Assembly (NCBI GenBank): GCA_033296885.1 | Contig: MU863876.1 | Coordinates: 620,001 to 684,000 of the forward strand | Reading direction: 5' to 3' | DNA from: Triangularia verruculosa | Taxonomy: Eukaryota; Ascomycota; Sordariomycetes; Sordariales; Podosporaceae | DNA length: 64,000 nucleotides | Part shown: positions 54,501 through 64,000 of the stretch, in pieces | Numbering within the stretch: the first letter of the stretch is position 1 | Layout: every line of letters starts with the position of its first letter | Position numbers and translations under genes: made by a program | Notes under the pieces: model-generated | Database searches by the model: none | Seen by the model: only the letters and a program-made list of their open reading frames with translations | Told to the model about the DNA's origin: nothing

Positions 54501-55013
54501 GTGAGAACCTACACAGTCATCTGATGCGCAATATACCGCTTGATTGCTAACCCCACACTCCGCGGAGACCACCCGCCAGGCGGGCCGCGATGCAAGGTTG
54601 TACATCCGATATGGAGCTACGGTATGTCCGCTGTAATGGCCTCTTCTACATGGATTCCAACATTGTGACGGTCACATAGAATGCAGGAGCCCGCAGAGCC
54701 TTGGTGGGCGTGTCATCGTGTACTGTCCAAAAGATATGCCTTTCCACGGTGATCTAAGCCTGATCTATCATCGTTGTTATCTCATCTAAATACAATCAAC
54801 AAGAGGATAGGGTTGACTACCTAGGTACTCCGTAGGTAGGCAGGTTGGTATTTAGATAGGTAGCATTAACCCTAACCCCCATTGCACTAAGTTCTCTCCT
54901 GAGCCCCTGAACCAGAAGCCAAGCACGATAATTTGCACACAGACGCACAAGAATCCATTCTGTTCTAAAATAGCTACCGTCTTTGACCTCGATAACACCA
55001 ATGTTCCCAACCA
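51560..55013. other. Long intergenic region before the PKS locus
   Basis: About 3.4 kb, the longest gene-free stretch, running from the transporter promoter to the 3' end of the PKS gene. I could not support any gene; open frames up to 168 codons (for example minus strand 53377-52871) have no domain, biased composition or splice context. It holds a telomere-like AACCCTAACCCC at 54868-54879 and clustered CCTAGGTAC/GTAGGTAG words around 54816-54865. Confidence 0.5.
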
Positions 55014-58000
55014 TCATGACCTGCCCTCTAAAAGTGCACATGCCCCTGCCAACTTCTCAGATACTTCTTTGATCTACTCAGGTTTGTTAGTCTGGACAAA
55101 TAAATCTTCACAAACAAGGGAGACTCACATTTGCATCCTCAAAAACTTCAAAGTGATCACAGTCCAGGTCCAGCACCAGCAGCCTCCTCCCAACCACCTT
55201 CTCCCACCTGTCCACGGCCCTGGATCTGTACTCGCCGTCACTCAACCAGGGATACGAGACCCCGCACGCCCTGCCGGTGTCCATCGTTTTTGTGCAGAAG
55301 ATCATTGCGCAGGGAACCCCGCCGCCATTGGCTTGCTCAAGCGATTGCCGACTATATCGCTCCAGCATTCCGGCGTGTCTTGAGAACTGGCTCTGGACTT
55401 GCTTCCGTAGAGGCGAGTCACGTCCTTTGTTCCCCACCACATGCGAGATGACTTGCTCGGGGAGGGGCTCGTGATCGATGGGGACGGGTGAGTCAATCAG
55501 GATGACTCCTTTGACTGTGACGTTGGGGTGATGGGCGCGTAGTTGGCGGGACACTTCGAATGCGAGGACGCCGCCGAAGGACCAACCTGTGCCGTTTTGT
55601 TAGGCTTCATTATTTAAATTGCCATCGCCATGGGGTTGCTTACCGCCAAGAAGTACATCCTGTGGCTTCGCCAGGCCAGCTTTGTCAATGTACAAGGCCG
55701 CGAGCTCCTCCATTGTCTTTGCCTGCTTTTCTGCGGGAGAGGAGCCATCAAGGCTAAAGATGCCGTGGATGTTGCGGTCCAAACTCTCAAGACGACGGTA
55801 CATGCTGCTCAGCCCGCTCCCGTCGTGAAACAGATACAGCGGTGTTTTGGGCGAGGCAGACTGCTGGGCTTGCAGCCGACTAGGAAAGTCATTGACACCG
55901 CTTAGCTCAGGAGTGCGCTGCTGTACCACCTGAGGAGAAGGTGTGTTGTGTTGGATGCCAAGCCCCTGAAGCTGCCCGTGACTTGTTGGAGCCTCGAACT
56001 TCTTGGCATACAGTCTCTGCAGGTCGACAACTGTGAGCTCGGAAATGCCCTCATGGCCGTTGTCGATGGTCAGTCCGAGTCGGGACTGCAGTTCCTCCTG
56101 CAACTCAATCGAAAGCAGCGAGTCGATTCCAAGCGTAGACAATGGGGCTGTTTTGTCCACACTCGAAATGTCTAGACCACAGATGTCTTCCAGCAGACCC
56201 TCGATCCCCGAGTCTTCGCTGTCAGGCGGTGTGACAGGGGTGGAGATAGACCCGGTCGAGCTTTCAGAGAAGGTTGCCTTACCATCGTCGGACATGGACG
56301 GCGAAGACTGCGTTGTGGAGCTTCCCAAAGGAGCACCTTTCTTGATGACTTCCATTAGGTCGCCCACGGTATTGCATGCCTCAAGGTCTTGGGTGGACAC
56401 CTGGATTGCTGGGAGCTGATTCCTGATTGAGTCGGCTAGTTCAATGAAGAGCAGACTGTCGACACCCATTTCTGAGAGAGTAGTACTCATGCATGTGTTG
56501 TCACCAGCTCCACACACCTCTTTGACCATGGCCATGACTGTCCCCTCAATATCGGACAGCTGCTGTGTCTGCTGGGTCCGTGGAATGTCTTCCTTTGTCT
56601 GGCTTTGGCTTCGCCTTGCGGAAGCTGGCGCGGGTGTCCGTTTCGAAGTTGCAGGGGAGGACTTTCCAGCAGCCCTCGCCAGACTGGCTTTGAACCCCGC
56701 CTTGTTGATCTTTCGGAATGACATACCCTCGACGCAGCTCACCACCTTTCCGTCTTGAGTCAGCACATAGGCATCTGCAACAATTGCGTCGTCCAAATCC
56801 ACAAGACTGCAGTAGATGTCCAGGTCTCGCTCATAGACATCCATGCTATCCTCCGGAAGGATGGCCAGGTCCACCTTGGTGCAGATACACGCCGTCTGAT
56901 CATTGACCTTGATGTTGGCGATGAAACCGGCGGCGTGGAGCATGGTGTCGATAAAGGCAGGAGCGCAGACAAAGCTGCCCTGCAGTGAAAGGCCGCTTAC
57001 TCGGAACTGGCCAAAGCCTTCCAACCCCGTGGAGCTGACTGTGAGGCGGTCCAGGGTAAGGAAGGGCTCAGAGTATGCGACGACGCGCGGAAAGATGAGC
57101 TCGTAAATGGTCCGCGAGGAAAAGGAATTAGCATTTTCTCGGCCGCCAAACTCAAATGAGGTCATCTTCTGGCGCTTCACAAACGCTTCCTTCCGGGAAA
57201 AGAGCGTGTTCACAAACTTGGCCGAGGCAGGGCGGAGGGTGCCGGAGCAGTGGACATTGCTGGCACCGCTCATAAAGCTGAAGGCTTGCTCCTCCGGCCT
57301 CGAGCGATCCAGTTGTAATTGGAGATCGCACGCCGGCGCGTTGTCATCATAGACGAGTGGTTTGTCGAACGTGATGTCCTCCATCGCGATGGTCGCTTTG
57401 ACGAGAGAATCGTCAGTGATGACAGCGCCCTCCAAGGCATATTCCATGAAGACGGAGGCTGGGCATAGCGGAATGTTCCCCACTGCATGAGCTTTGATGA
57501 AGGGAGCTAGTTGCTTGACTGGCGTTGTGAACGATGTGATCTCGGGCTTGTCGGGAGTCGATGCGCCCCTCGAAGTGAGGAACTCAAACAAGGGCTCGGG
57601 TGACGTCGGCAGGGAACCGTCTCCTTCAGCCTCACTCTTGAACTCTCGGAACGGGATGAGGAACTCGGAGCCGTAAAGCGGGTATTGTGGGAAAGGATAC
57701 AGCATTCTACTAGCACTGTCGCAGACCTCTCTCCACTTGACCGGAACACCATTGAGGAACAGAGATCGCAACAGAACACACAGGGCAGCCCAGGGCTGAT
57801 CCTTGGGGCGCAAAGAGGGGAGAAGAATAGATGTGGCTGGGTCAAAAGCTGCCTTCACCATTGGGAGAGTGATCGGAGAAGGGCCAGCTTCAAGCACTGT
57901 CACGTTTTCTCCTTCCAACTTCGCCGCCAGTTTCTGCGCGAGTTGAGAGAACTGCACAGTGCTCCTGGTCTGCTTGGCGAAATAGTCAGACGTGATTTGC

Positions 58001-61000
58001 TCGCCTGGAGCCAGGACTCTGCCGTATGTGCTCAAGCCGATATCAATGGCATTTTCACCCCTCCGGCAAGGCTTCAGAGAGGTGGCATAGCTCTCAATGT
58101 CTTCCAGAATCGGGTTCATGGCGGGAGAGTGAAAGCCGTATGCCACTTCTAGGAGCTTGTTCTTGATCTTCTTGGCCTTGGCAAGCTCGCTGAACTTGGT
58201 CAGTTCATTCAGCGAACCAGCGACCACGCAATCCCTCGGGCTATTCTCGCACGCGACACTGATACCAGTGAGGCTCTCTTGTGCTAGCAGAGACGCTATC
58301 TCACTCGCTGGCAATGCGCAAGCGAGCATACCAGACGAAGCGGGTGGACACTTTGCTGTCATCAGGCTGGCACGAGTAGCGACAAAGAGAAGGCCGTCTT
58401 CCAGAGTAAGAGCGCCGGCTGTCACGAGGGCAGCGTATTCTCCGATACTGTGTCCAACCACAGCGTCCGGCTTGAGACCCCAGTGAATGAACATCTGGGC
58501 AAGTGCGTACTCGATAACGAAGCAAGCACTCTGCTCGACAACCGGTTTGCTTTCCGTCTTCCAGCTCTCCGAGTTTAGGAGGTATGACGAGACAGCTGGA
58601 AAACCATTCGCGGTCAAGATACCGTCACACCTCTCGACCGCGGATCGAAAGCGTGGCGAAGTCAGCAACAACTCCCCACCCATCCCGGCATAAATGCCAC
58701 CCTGACCGGAAAACACAAACACAGTCTTGCGCTGACCAGCAGCTTTGAGGTTAGCCACCTGAGTGACGGCTTCCTGCCTCAGTTGTGCCTCCAGTTGCTG
58801 CACATCTGAGCCAAGAACCGATATCCTGTGAGCATAGCCTTCATTTCTCTTTCGTGCAGTGGCGGTGTAGCACAGATCCTCGACCTTAACGTTGGGGTAC
58901 GTCTTAATGTAGTTGAGATACTCTTCCCGGAGGTGCTCCAACGCAGCAGGCGTCTTGGCCGAGATGTTGAGGATGTGAGATGACCTTGCCACCTTTCGGA
59001 CCTTGTTCCCGCTAGCCCTAACCGGTCTTTGAGTGTTGCCGGTGTACTCCTCCAGAATAAGTGCCGCGTTGGAGCCCGCCGCACCAAAGTTATTCAAGAG
59101 AGCTCGTCTTGGTGTCTTGTCTTTGGTTTTCCAGTCGGTCAAGACTGTGGGAATGACGATATTGTGCTCGCCGATGCTTTTAAGGCGGGGATTGAGCGTT
59201 TTAAAGGAAGCCTGGGGCGGTAACTTCTTCTCCCTCATGGCAAGCAGCAACTTGGTCAGACCAGCAAGACCAGAGGCAGCTTCTGCATGTCCGATGTTAC
59301 CCTTGACGCTTGAGATGTGCAGAGGGTTGTCGGCAGCCCTCACGCCGAATGTCGACTGAAGACTAGTGATCTCGGCAAAGTCTCCTGCTTGGGTACCGGT
59401 GCCATGTGTCTCCACCAGTGAGATACTGTCTGGGTCAATGCGACTGCGAGAGAGAACATCGGTGAAGAGCTCGGCCTGTGTGGCTGCGTCGGGGTGAGTG
59501 ATGGATTTTGCAGTGCCACATTGGTTGAGACCTATTCCGCGGATGACGCCGTGGATGTGGTCTCCTTCACGGATGGCATCGGAGAGCTTCTTGACGACAA
59601 CAAGCCCAGCACCCTCTGCTCGGCAGTACCCGTCTGCCGATACATCGAAAGGCTTGCATTGGCCCGTGGGTGACAAGAAGTGTGCCCGCGACAAGCCTAG
59701 GTGCATGTAAGGGCTCGACATGACGTTGATGCCTCCTGCCAGGGCAACTGTGCATTCCCCAGACTTGAGAGACTGGCAGGCATGATGCAGCGCGACTGTT
59801 GATGAAGAGCACGCCGTGTCGAATACGATTGATGGCCCCTTGAGACCCAAGGCATACGAGATTCGGCCACTCAAAAAGGCACGCAGTGTTCCTGGTAGCT
59901 GTCAGTTACTGTCTTTGTAGTTGGTAATGGATACAACGTACCTGGACTGTAGTAGACATCAATGTCTTCCCTTAGATTGTCCACATAGTCGCCCGTGGCC
60001 ACACCAACAAAGACGCCAAATTTGTCCTTGATGAAGGTGGGTGTTGAGTTGGGACTGTAGCCGGCATCTTCAAGTGCCCCCGCAGCGACATGAAGCAGAA
60101 GCCGCTGTTGAGGGTCCATACACTTCGCCTCTCTTGGCGAGATATTGAAATAGGCAGCATCGAACCTGAATGCGTCGTCCAAGAAGTTGCCATGATTGGC
60201 CGTGGGTTTCTGTTTCCCCTTGCCATCGTCATTCTTGCCATAGCTGGTGATGTCGAAACGATTATCGGGAATCTATTGGCTCAAATTATTAGCCATGTGT
60301 TGGGAGAACCGAATGGGAATCAAAGCTGACTTACCGTAGAGAGAGTTGATTCGCCTTTCATAATTGTCTCCCAAAACTCATCCAAGCCGTTGCCCTTTGG
60401 GTAGTTGACGGATAATCCGACAATGGCGTAGGCATCAGGGGGGCTGCTTAGTGCAAACTCTCCAAACGAGTCAATAATGCTCACTTTGGAAGACAGCATG
60501 GTGCTCTTCATGTCTCTGACCAAGGAGGCAGCGTTTGGCCCCATGCCAATGACTCTGGACTGGGAATCTGGGTTCTTGTCCAGGCCTTCGCTCAAGGATT
60601 GAGTTAGAGAGCCGAGCGTAGTTTGCCACCCGACAGTCTCTACAAAGATACTCTGAAGTGCGACCTCCAGAAGTGATGGACCACTCTCAGCCGCCGCTAC
60701 GGGGTCAAGGAGCTGTCCCGTTGCAACGGATCGTAGAGAGATCTGAAGGCACTGCCAGGTGGGGAAGGTGATTTCTCTCTTTCGAACGTCCTCGAGAACT
60801 TGGTCTACCAGACAAAAGCTCTCGGAGCCTCCATGATAGTAGCCATGAACATGAGGCGATCGAAAGTGTGCCGACGCATGTTGTGAGGCAGCAATCGTCT
60901 TGAACTGCGATAGCGAAGGACCGCTACCCGAGAGGGATATGTTGTCGGGTGCAAAGACTGCAGATATTCTAGGTATTGGCGTTGTGGTCTGAGAAGCATA

Positions 61001-61655
61001 GGTATGTCAGCTGACTGCTCAGTGTCAAGTCCTTTGACGGGTAACGTACCAGTTCGGCAATATACTTGCTGAGTGTTTGCTCTACCTCATCGACGGAGAG
61101 ACCAAACACACTCAAGGCCCATGGGAGGTCACGCCATGCATCACCAGCTGCCTCTCGGCAAAACTGAGATACTCTGACCCCAATCCAAAAGGCCAACCGA
61201 TAAGACTGGCCCGCAGTTCGGATGAATTGTGGGGAAAGGTACGAGGGATAGGACGCAGCAAGGGCGGCTGGTAAGACACCAGTGCAAACTCCCGCTGTCT
61301 CAATCGGTCGGTCTGACCCATCCTGTCGGGACTGGTACAGAATCAACTCCAAGACCTGTCTGATGAACAGCGTGGTTGTCTCAAAGACAGGATGAGATTG
61401 CAGCGCTGGTGGCGGCGTGAGGAATGATTGGTTGTCTTGGAGGAAGTCGAGGATGTCTTGGGCGGCGCCAATCGATGATTGATCTTCAGGAGGGAGGCTG
61501 TCGTATTCTTCTTGGAAGTGAACCTTGCAGCTTTGGACAAATCCCTGAAAGACTGCCTGGTTGTCTCCCAGTTGATCGAGGATCTGTTGGATAGTCTCGT
61601 GGTCGGAGAAGTGTGAGGTGGACCCCTGGCCGGGGAAAAGAAGGATGTCGCCCAT
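55014..61655 (-). CDS. Non-reducing polyketide synthase, SAT-KS-MAT-PT-ACP-ACP-TE
   Basis: Six exons, 61655-61050, 60988-60335, 60272-59942, 59891-55644, 55586-55129 and 55073-55014, give 2,118 residues. The order is SAT (GVCTG, Cys124) and KS (start ~375, catalytic Cys558 in DTACSSS, His693, His732). Then come MAT (GHSIG, Ser1012), PT (His1332 and Asp1512), two ACPs (GVDSL Ser1676; GIDSL Ser1788) and a thioesterase (GWSFG, Ser1949; His2091). No methyltransferase, reductase or Claisen-cyclase fusion beyond this TE is seen. Length and order match orsellinate, naphthopyrone and melanin-type synthases. The product is probably an unmethylated aromatic polyketide, released as acid or lactone. The start is the Met at MGDILLFPGQG, the standard SAT opening; an in-frame Met 12 codons upstream is less likely. 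Confidence 0.95.
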
Positions 61656-62629
61656 GATGATTTGATGAAGTGTTTGTAGCTGTGTGAACAACTTAAAGTG
61701 AAAAGCGTCTAAGTCTGTCTATGTTGAAAAAACGAGTTGTTCTAAACATGCAGTTGATGTTGTCAGTGAGGACAAGCAAGCAAGGCCAGTGGGAGGAAGA
61801 GGGCCACGCTTTATGAAGCGATACAGGGGCATGAAGCTCGCCTATCAAGGGAGGGGGTACTCCTCTCCAGAATTGGTAAGTAGGTGGCCATACCATCATA
61901 CCATGCGAACGTGAAACATTCCAGCCAGACTTCAACTCGGCGCCGAAGAACAGTCGGCCGATAATGAACAGCTAGCGCTTGACTTTTCGTTTAAAAGCTG
62001 GGCTGATCAATTCCAGATGCTCAGCATGAGACTTCATGACCAACAGCATTCTTGCTCCCGTCGTTGACTTTGGTGCTCCAAGCAACAGCTTAACGTCAAC
62101 TTCATCGTCTTTCCATCTCAGCCGTGACAGAACACCCCGTATTGGTTTTGCTCTGAGAAATGACAAGTTCGCCAAGGTGGTTGCACAAGCCCGGTAGGTA
62201 CTTCGCCGCTTGACCTCATTGTTTACTCATGAGGTTGCATGCCGACACTGGTCCCTGCAACCCACATTAAACCCTTAATCTTGGCTCTCCTTCCCTTTCT
62301 GGCTGTATGACGTGGTCGGAGGTAAAGAAATGAGATTCGAAAGATTTCCTCGTTATCGCCGTTGAGCCGCTTTTTATGAAGTTGTTCGGCAGGCTCCGGT
62401 CCCCGAAAATCCGAAAGCGATGACGATCTTGGTGAGCCATACTCCGGTCTGTCGTCCACGCCCCGGAGTGGCAACAACGGAGCTGGACCGACTCATTTGC
62501 GTAGACAGCACTTTTTTACCTCAGGTACCTAGGCTGTATACTGACATTCAAAATGATGCATTCGACTCATTTTCGCAGTTTCAGTCGAGAGTCGACTTCT
62601 TCCCTGCTCTGTATTCCAGCAACCTCACC
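61656..62629. promoter_or_regulatory. Bidirectional promoter of the PKS / NRPS-like pair
   Basis: 974 nt between two divergent start codons with no other gene. One CAGGTACCTAGG word lies at ~62522-62534, about 100 nt before the NRPS-like ATG. Shared promoter space suggests co-regulation. No cluster-specific regulator gene is in the window; it may lie beyond 64000. Confidence 0.6.
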
Positions 62630-64000
62630 ATGGGAATTTTCGAAGAGAAAGACTTTGTGAGAGCCGACTTCAGCCCGCTCCCGCCTCAACGGAGAGCTGA
62701 TGGTCAAATCAAACCAGACGAAATCACCTCCCTCCCTGGCCTTGTTGCATTCAACGCCGCCACCAACCCAGATCACGTTTTCTGTCATCAGACCGAGTCT
62801 CATCGTCGACGAGAACAACATCAGAAACACCAATACGATACTCGGCCAGTCACGTTTGCCCAACTAGACAGGGCCATCGGAGCATGCGCAGCTTGGATCC
62901 GTACCTCGCTTGAGGCCCAAGATAATCGCAGCGATGGCAGATCCACCAACGTCCGCCCAGTTGCTCTGTACATGGAGAGCGATATTGGCCTCTTCATTCA
63001 CTTGGCTGCTTTGTTGAGCCTCAATATTCCGGCACTCTTGTTGTCGGCACGACTGGGAGCTCACAGCATCCTACACCTACTCCAGCAAACCAATGCGGGG
63101 ACCCTCTTTGTAACACAACGCACGGAGACTATCAGCCCCGAGATCGGTCCATCCTCAACTGTCAAGATTGTCACTGCCAATTCCTACAACACATTTCTGG
63201 ATGACAATGGCGACTCCAGGACGCCAGTCCCCGAAGTTGGCGACGAGTCCAGGCCCGGCAACACAGCCTTGATACTTCACTCCTCTGGTACCACCGGGTT
63301 GCCAAAGCCTATCCCCGTGCCTCACCGATACCTGCTAGGGTATGCCGCATGTCATCAGTTTTCCCCCTCAGAGTCTCCGTCATGGGTCAACTTCTCGACC
63401 TTGCCGCTATACCACGGCTTTGGTCTCTTGGCACCAGCCCTCTCACTCTCAGTCGGCATGACATGTTGCTTTCCACCTTCATCCATCATCCCCGCCGCCA
63501 CCTCAACTCTGGATATTCTTCATGCATCAAAGGCGACGTCACTGATGACTGTGCCTTCCATTTTACAGGACATTCTGTCTTTGCCATCAGCCGAAGAACA
63601 GACGGAAGCCTTTTCCCGGTTGAGAAAGATGGAATTTGTCGCAGTAGGAGGTGGGGCCATGAACCCCGAAGTCGCCAACAGCCTTGTCAAAAGAGGCGTG
63701 AGGCTTCTCAATCACTATGGAGTGACCGAGATAGGAGCCATTGCGCCCATATTTTGCCCAACACCGGAAACGCGGTACAACCACCGGTATTTGAGACTCA
63801 GATCTGATATTGGACTGGAGCTCCGTCCAGCCTCTCCCGATTCGACCTCATACAGATTGGTTGGATACCCTTGTGGATGGGCTGGAAAGGCCTTCGAGAT
63901 TCAGGACGACATTGAGCTCAACCCTAACTGCGCCAGCAGCAGGAACATGGAAGTGAGAGTCTTGGGGAGAGTCGACGATGTTATCGTCTTGAAAACCGGG
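62630..64000 (+). CDS. NRPS-like adenylating enzyme (partial, runs off window)
   Basis: The frame is open from ATG at 62630 to the last base, 457 codons without stop or intron. It is an adenylation (AMP-binding) domain. Landmarks are the phosphate loop SSGTTGLPKP (~220-230), LPLYHGFG, the VGGGAMNPEVA block, HYGVTEIGA and a final GRVDDVIVLKTG, the A8 region of the family. WAGKAF and ELRP segments fit fungal NRPS-like synthetases and aryl/alpha-aminoadipate reductase relatives. Downstream parts should be a carrier domain plus either a reductase (aldehyde release) or a thioesterase; they lie outside the window. Divergent pairing with the PKS suggests it acts on the PKS acid product. Confidence 0.9.
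   Translation, partial: MGIFEEKDFVRADFSPLPPQRRADGQIKPDEITSLPGLVAFNAATNPDHVFCHQTESHRRREQHQKHQYDTRPVTFAQLDRAIGACAAWIRTSLEAQDNRSDGRSTNVRPVALYMESDIGLFIHLAALLSLNIPALLLSARLGAHSILHLLQQTNAGTLFVTQRTETISPEIGPSSTVKIVTANSYNTFLDDNGDSRTPVPEVGDESRPGNTALILHSSGTTGLPKPIPVPHRYLLGYAACHQFSPSESPSWVNFSTLPLYHGFGLLAPALSLSVGMTCCFPPSSIIPAATSTLDILHASKATSLMTVPSILQDILSLPSAEEQTEAFSRLRKMEFVAVGGGAMNPEVANSLVKRGVRLLNHYGVTEIGAIAPIFCPTPETRYNHRYLRLRSDIGLELRPASPDSTSYRLVGYPCGWAGKAFEIQDDIELNPNCASSRNMEVRVLGRVDDVIVLKTG

Noticed and set aside
1..64000. CRISPR arrays, bacterial operons, riboswitches, rRNA and tRNA genes
   Set aside because: Introns and gene families show a fungal nuclear genome; I saw no spaced direct-repeat array, rRNA-like block or convincing tRNA cloverleaf, though short tRNAs cannot be fully excluded by eye.

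Overview
The window is nuclear DNA of a filamentous ascomycete (Pezizomycotina, most probably Sordariomycetes; the class is an inference). Nearly every gene is broken by short introns of about 41-144 nt, mostly 50-90 nt, with GTNNGT donors, YTNAY-like branch sites and YAG acceptors. Protein families are typical of filamentous fungi (HET, Zn2Cys6, DUF3433, Clr5, SAT-KS non-reducing polyketide synthase). The repeats carry the C-to-T/G-to-A bias expected of repeat-induced point mutation (RIP). All exon joins below were worked out by hand from splice signals and reading phase; none has transcript support.

Layout. 1-5,450 is repeat-rich: an AT-rich RIP-like block (690-1,480), two copies of a solo LTR-like element (1,634-1,865 and 5,199-5,428), two copies of a ~110-nt dispersed repeat, a cytochrome P450 gene and a wrecked HET pseudogene. 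5,463-10,305 holds two intact HET-domain (vegetative incompatibility/NLR-associated) genes on the minus strand. 10,736-20,000 holds a Zn2Cys6 regulator, a small putative mitochondrial membrane protein and a 1,162-residue glycine-rich protein. 22,125-34,604 holds a TauD-type dioxygenase, a second zinc-binding regulator-like gene, a giant double-DUF3433 membrane protein, a Clr5-TPR protein and a 99-residue small protein. 35,008-44,482 holds a third HET gene, a zinc alcohol/formaldehyde dehydrogenase, a small orphan gene, a beta-lactamase-like serine hydrolase and a cysteine-rich single-pass membrane protein. 44,764-51,559 holds a carotenoid oxygenase, divergent from an HSL-type alpha/beta hydrolase, then a SnoaL-like secreted protein and a sugar-type MFS transporter. 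After a 3.4-kb stretch without recognisable genes, 55,014-64,000 holds a biosynthetic locus: a six-exon non-reducing PKS (SAT-KS-MAT-PT-ACP-ACP-TE) divergent from an NRPS-like adenylating enzyme that runs off the end of the window.

How the genes may work together. The clearest functional pair is the PKS and the NRPS-like enzyme, which share a ~1-kb divergent promoter. The PKS should release a small aromatic acid through its thioesterase. The adenylation enzyme could activate that acid, for reduction or coupling depending on domains beyond the window. The first 10 kb and 35-37 kb resemble a fungal self/non-self accessory region: three HET genes, one dead HET gene and transposon debris.
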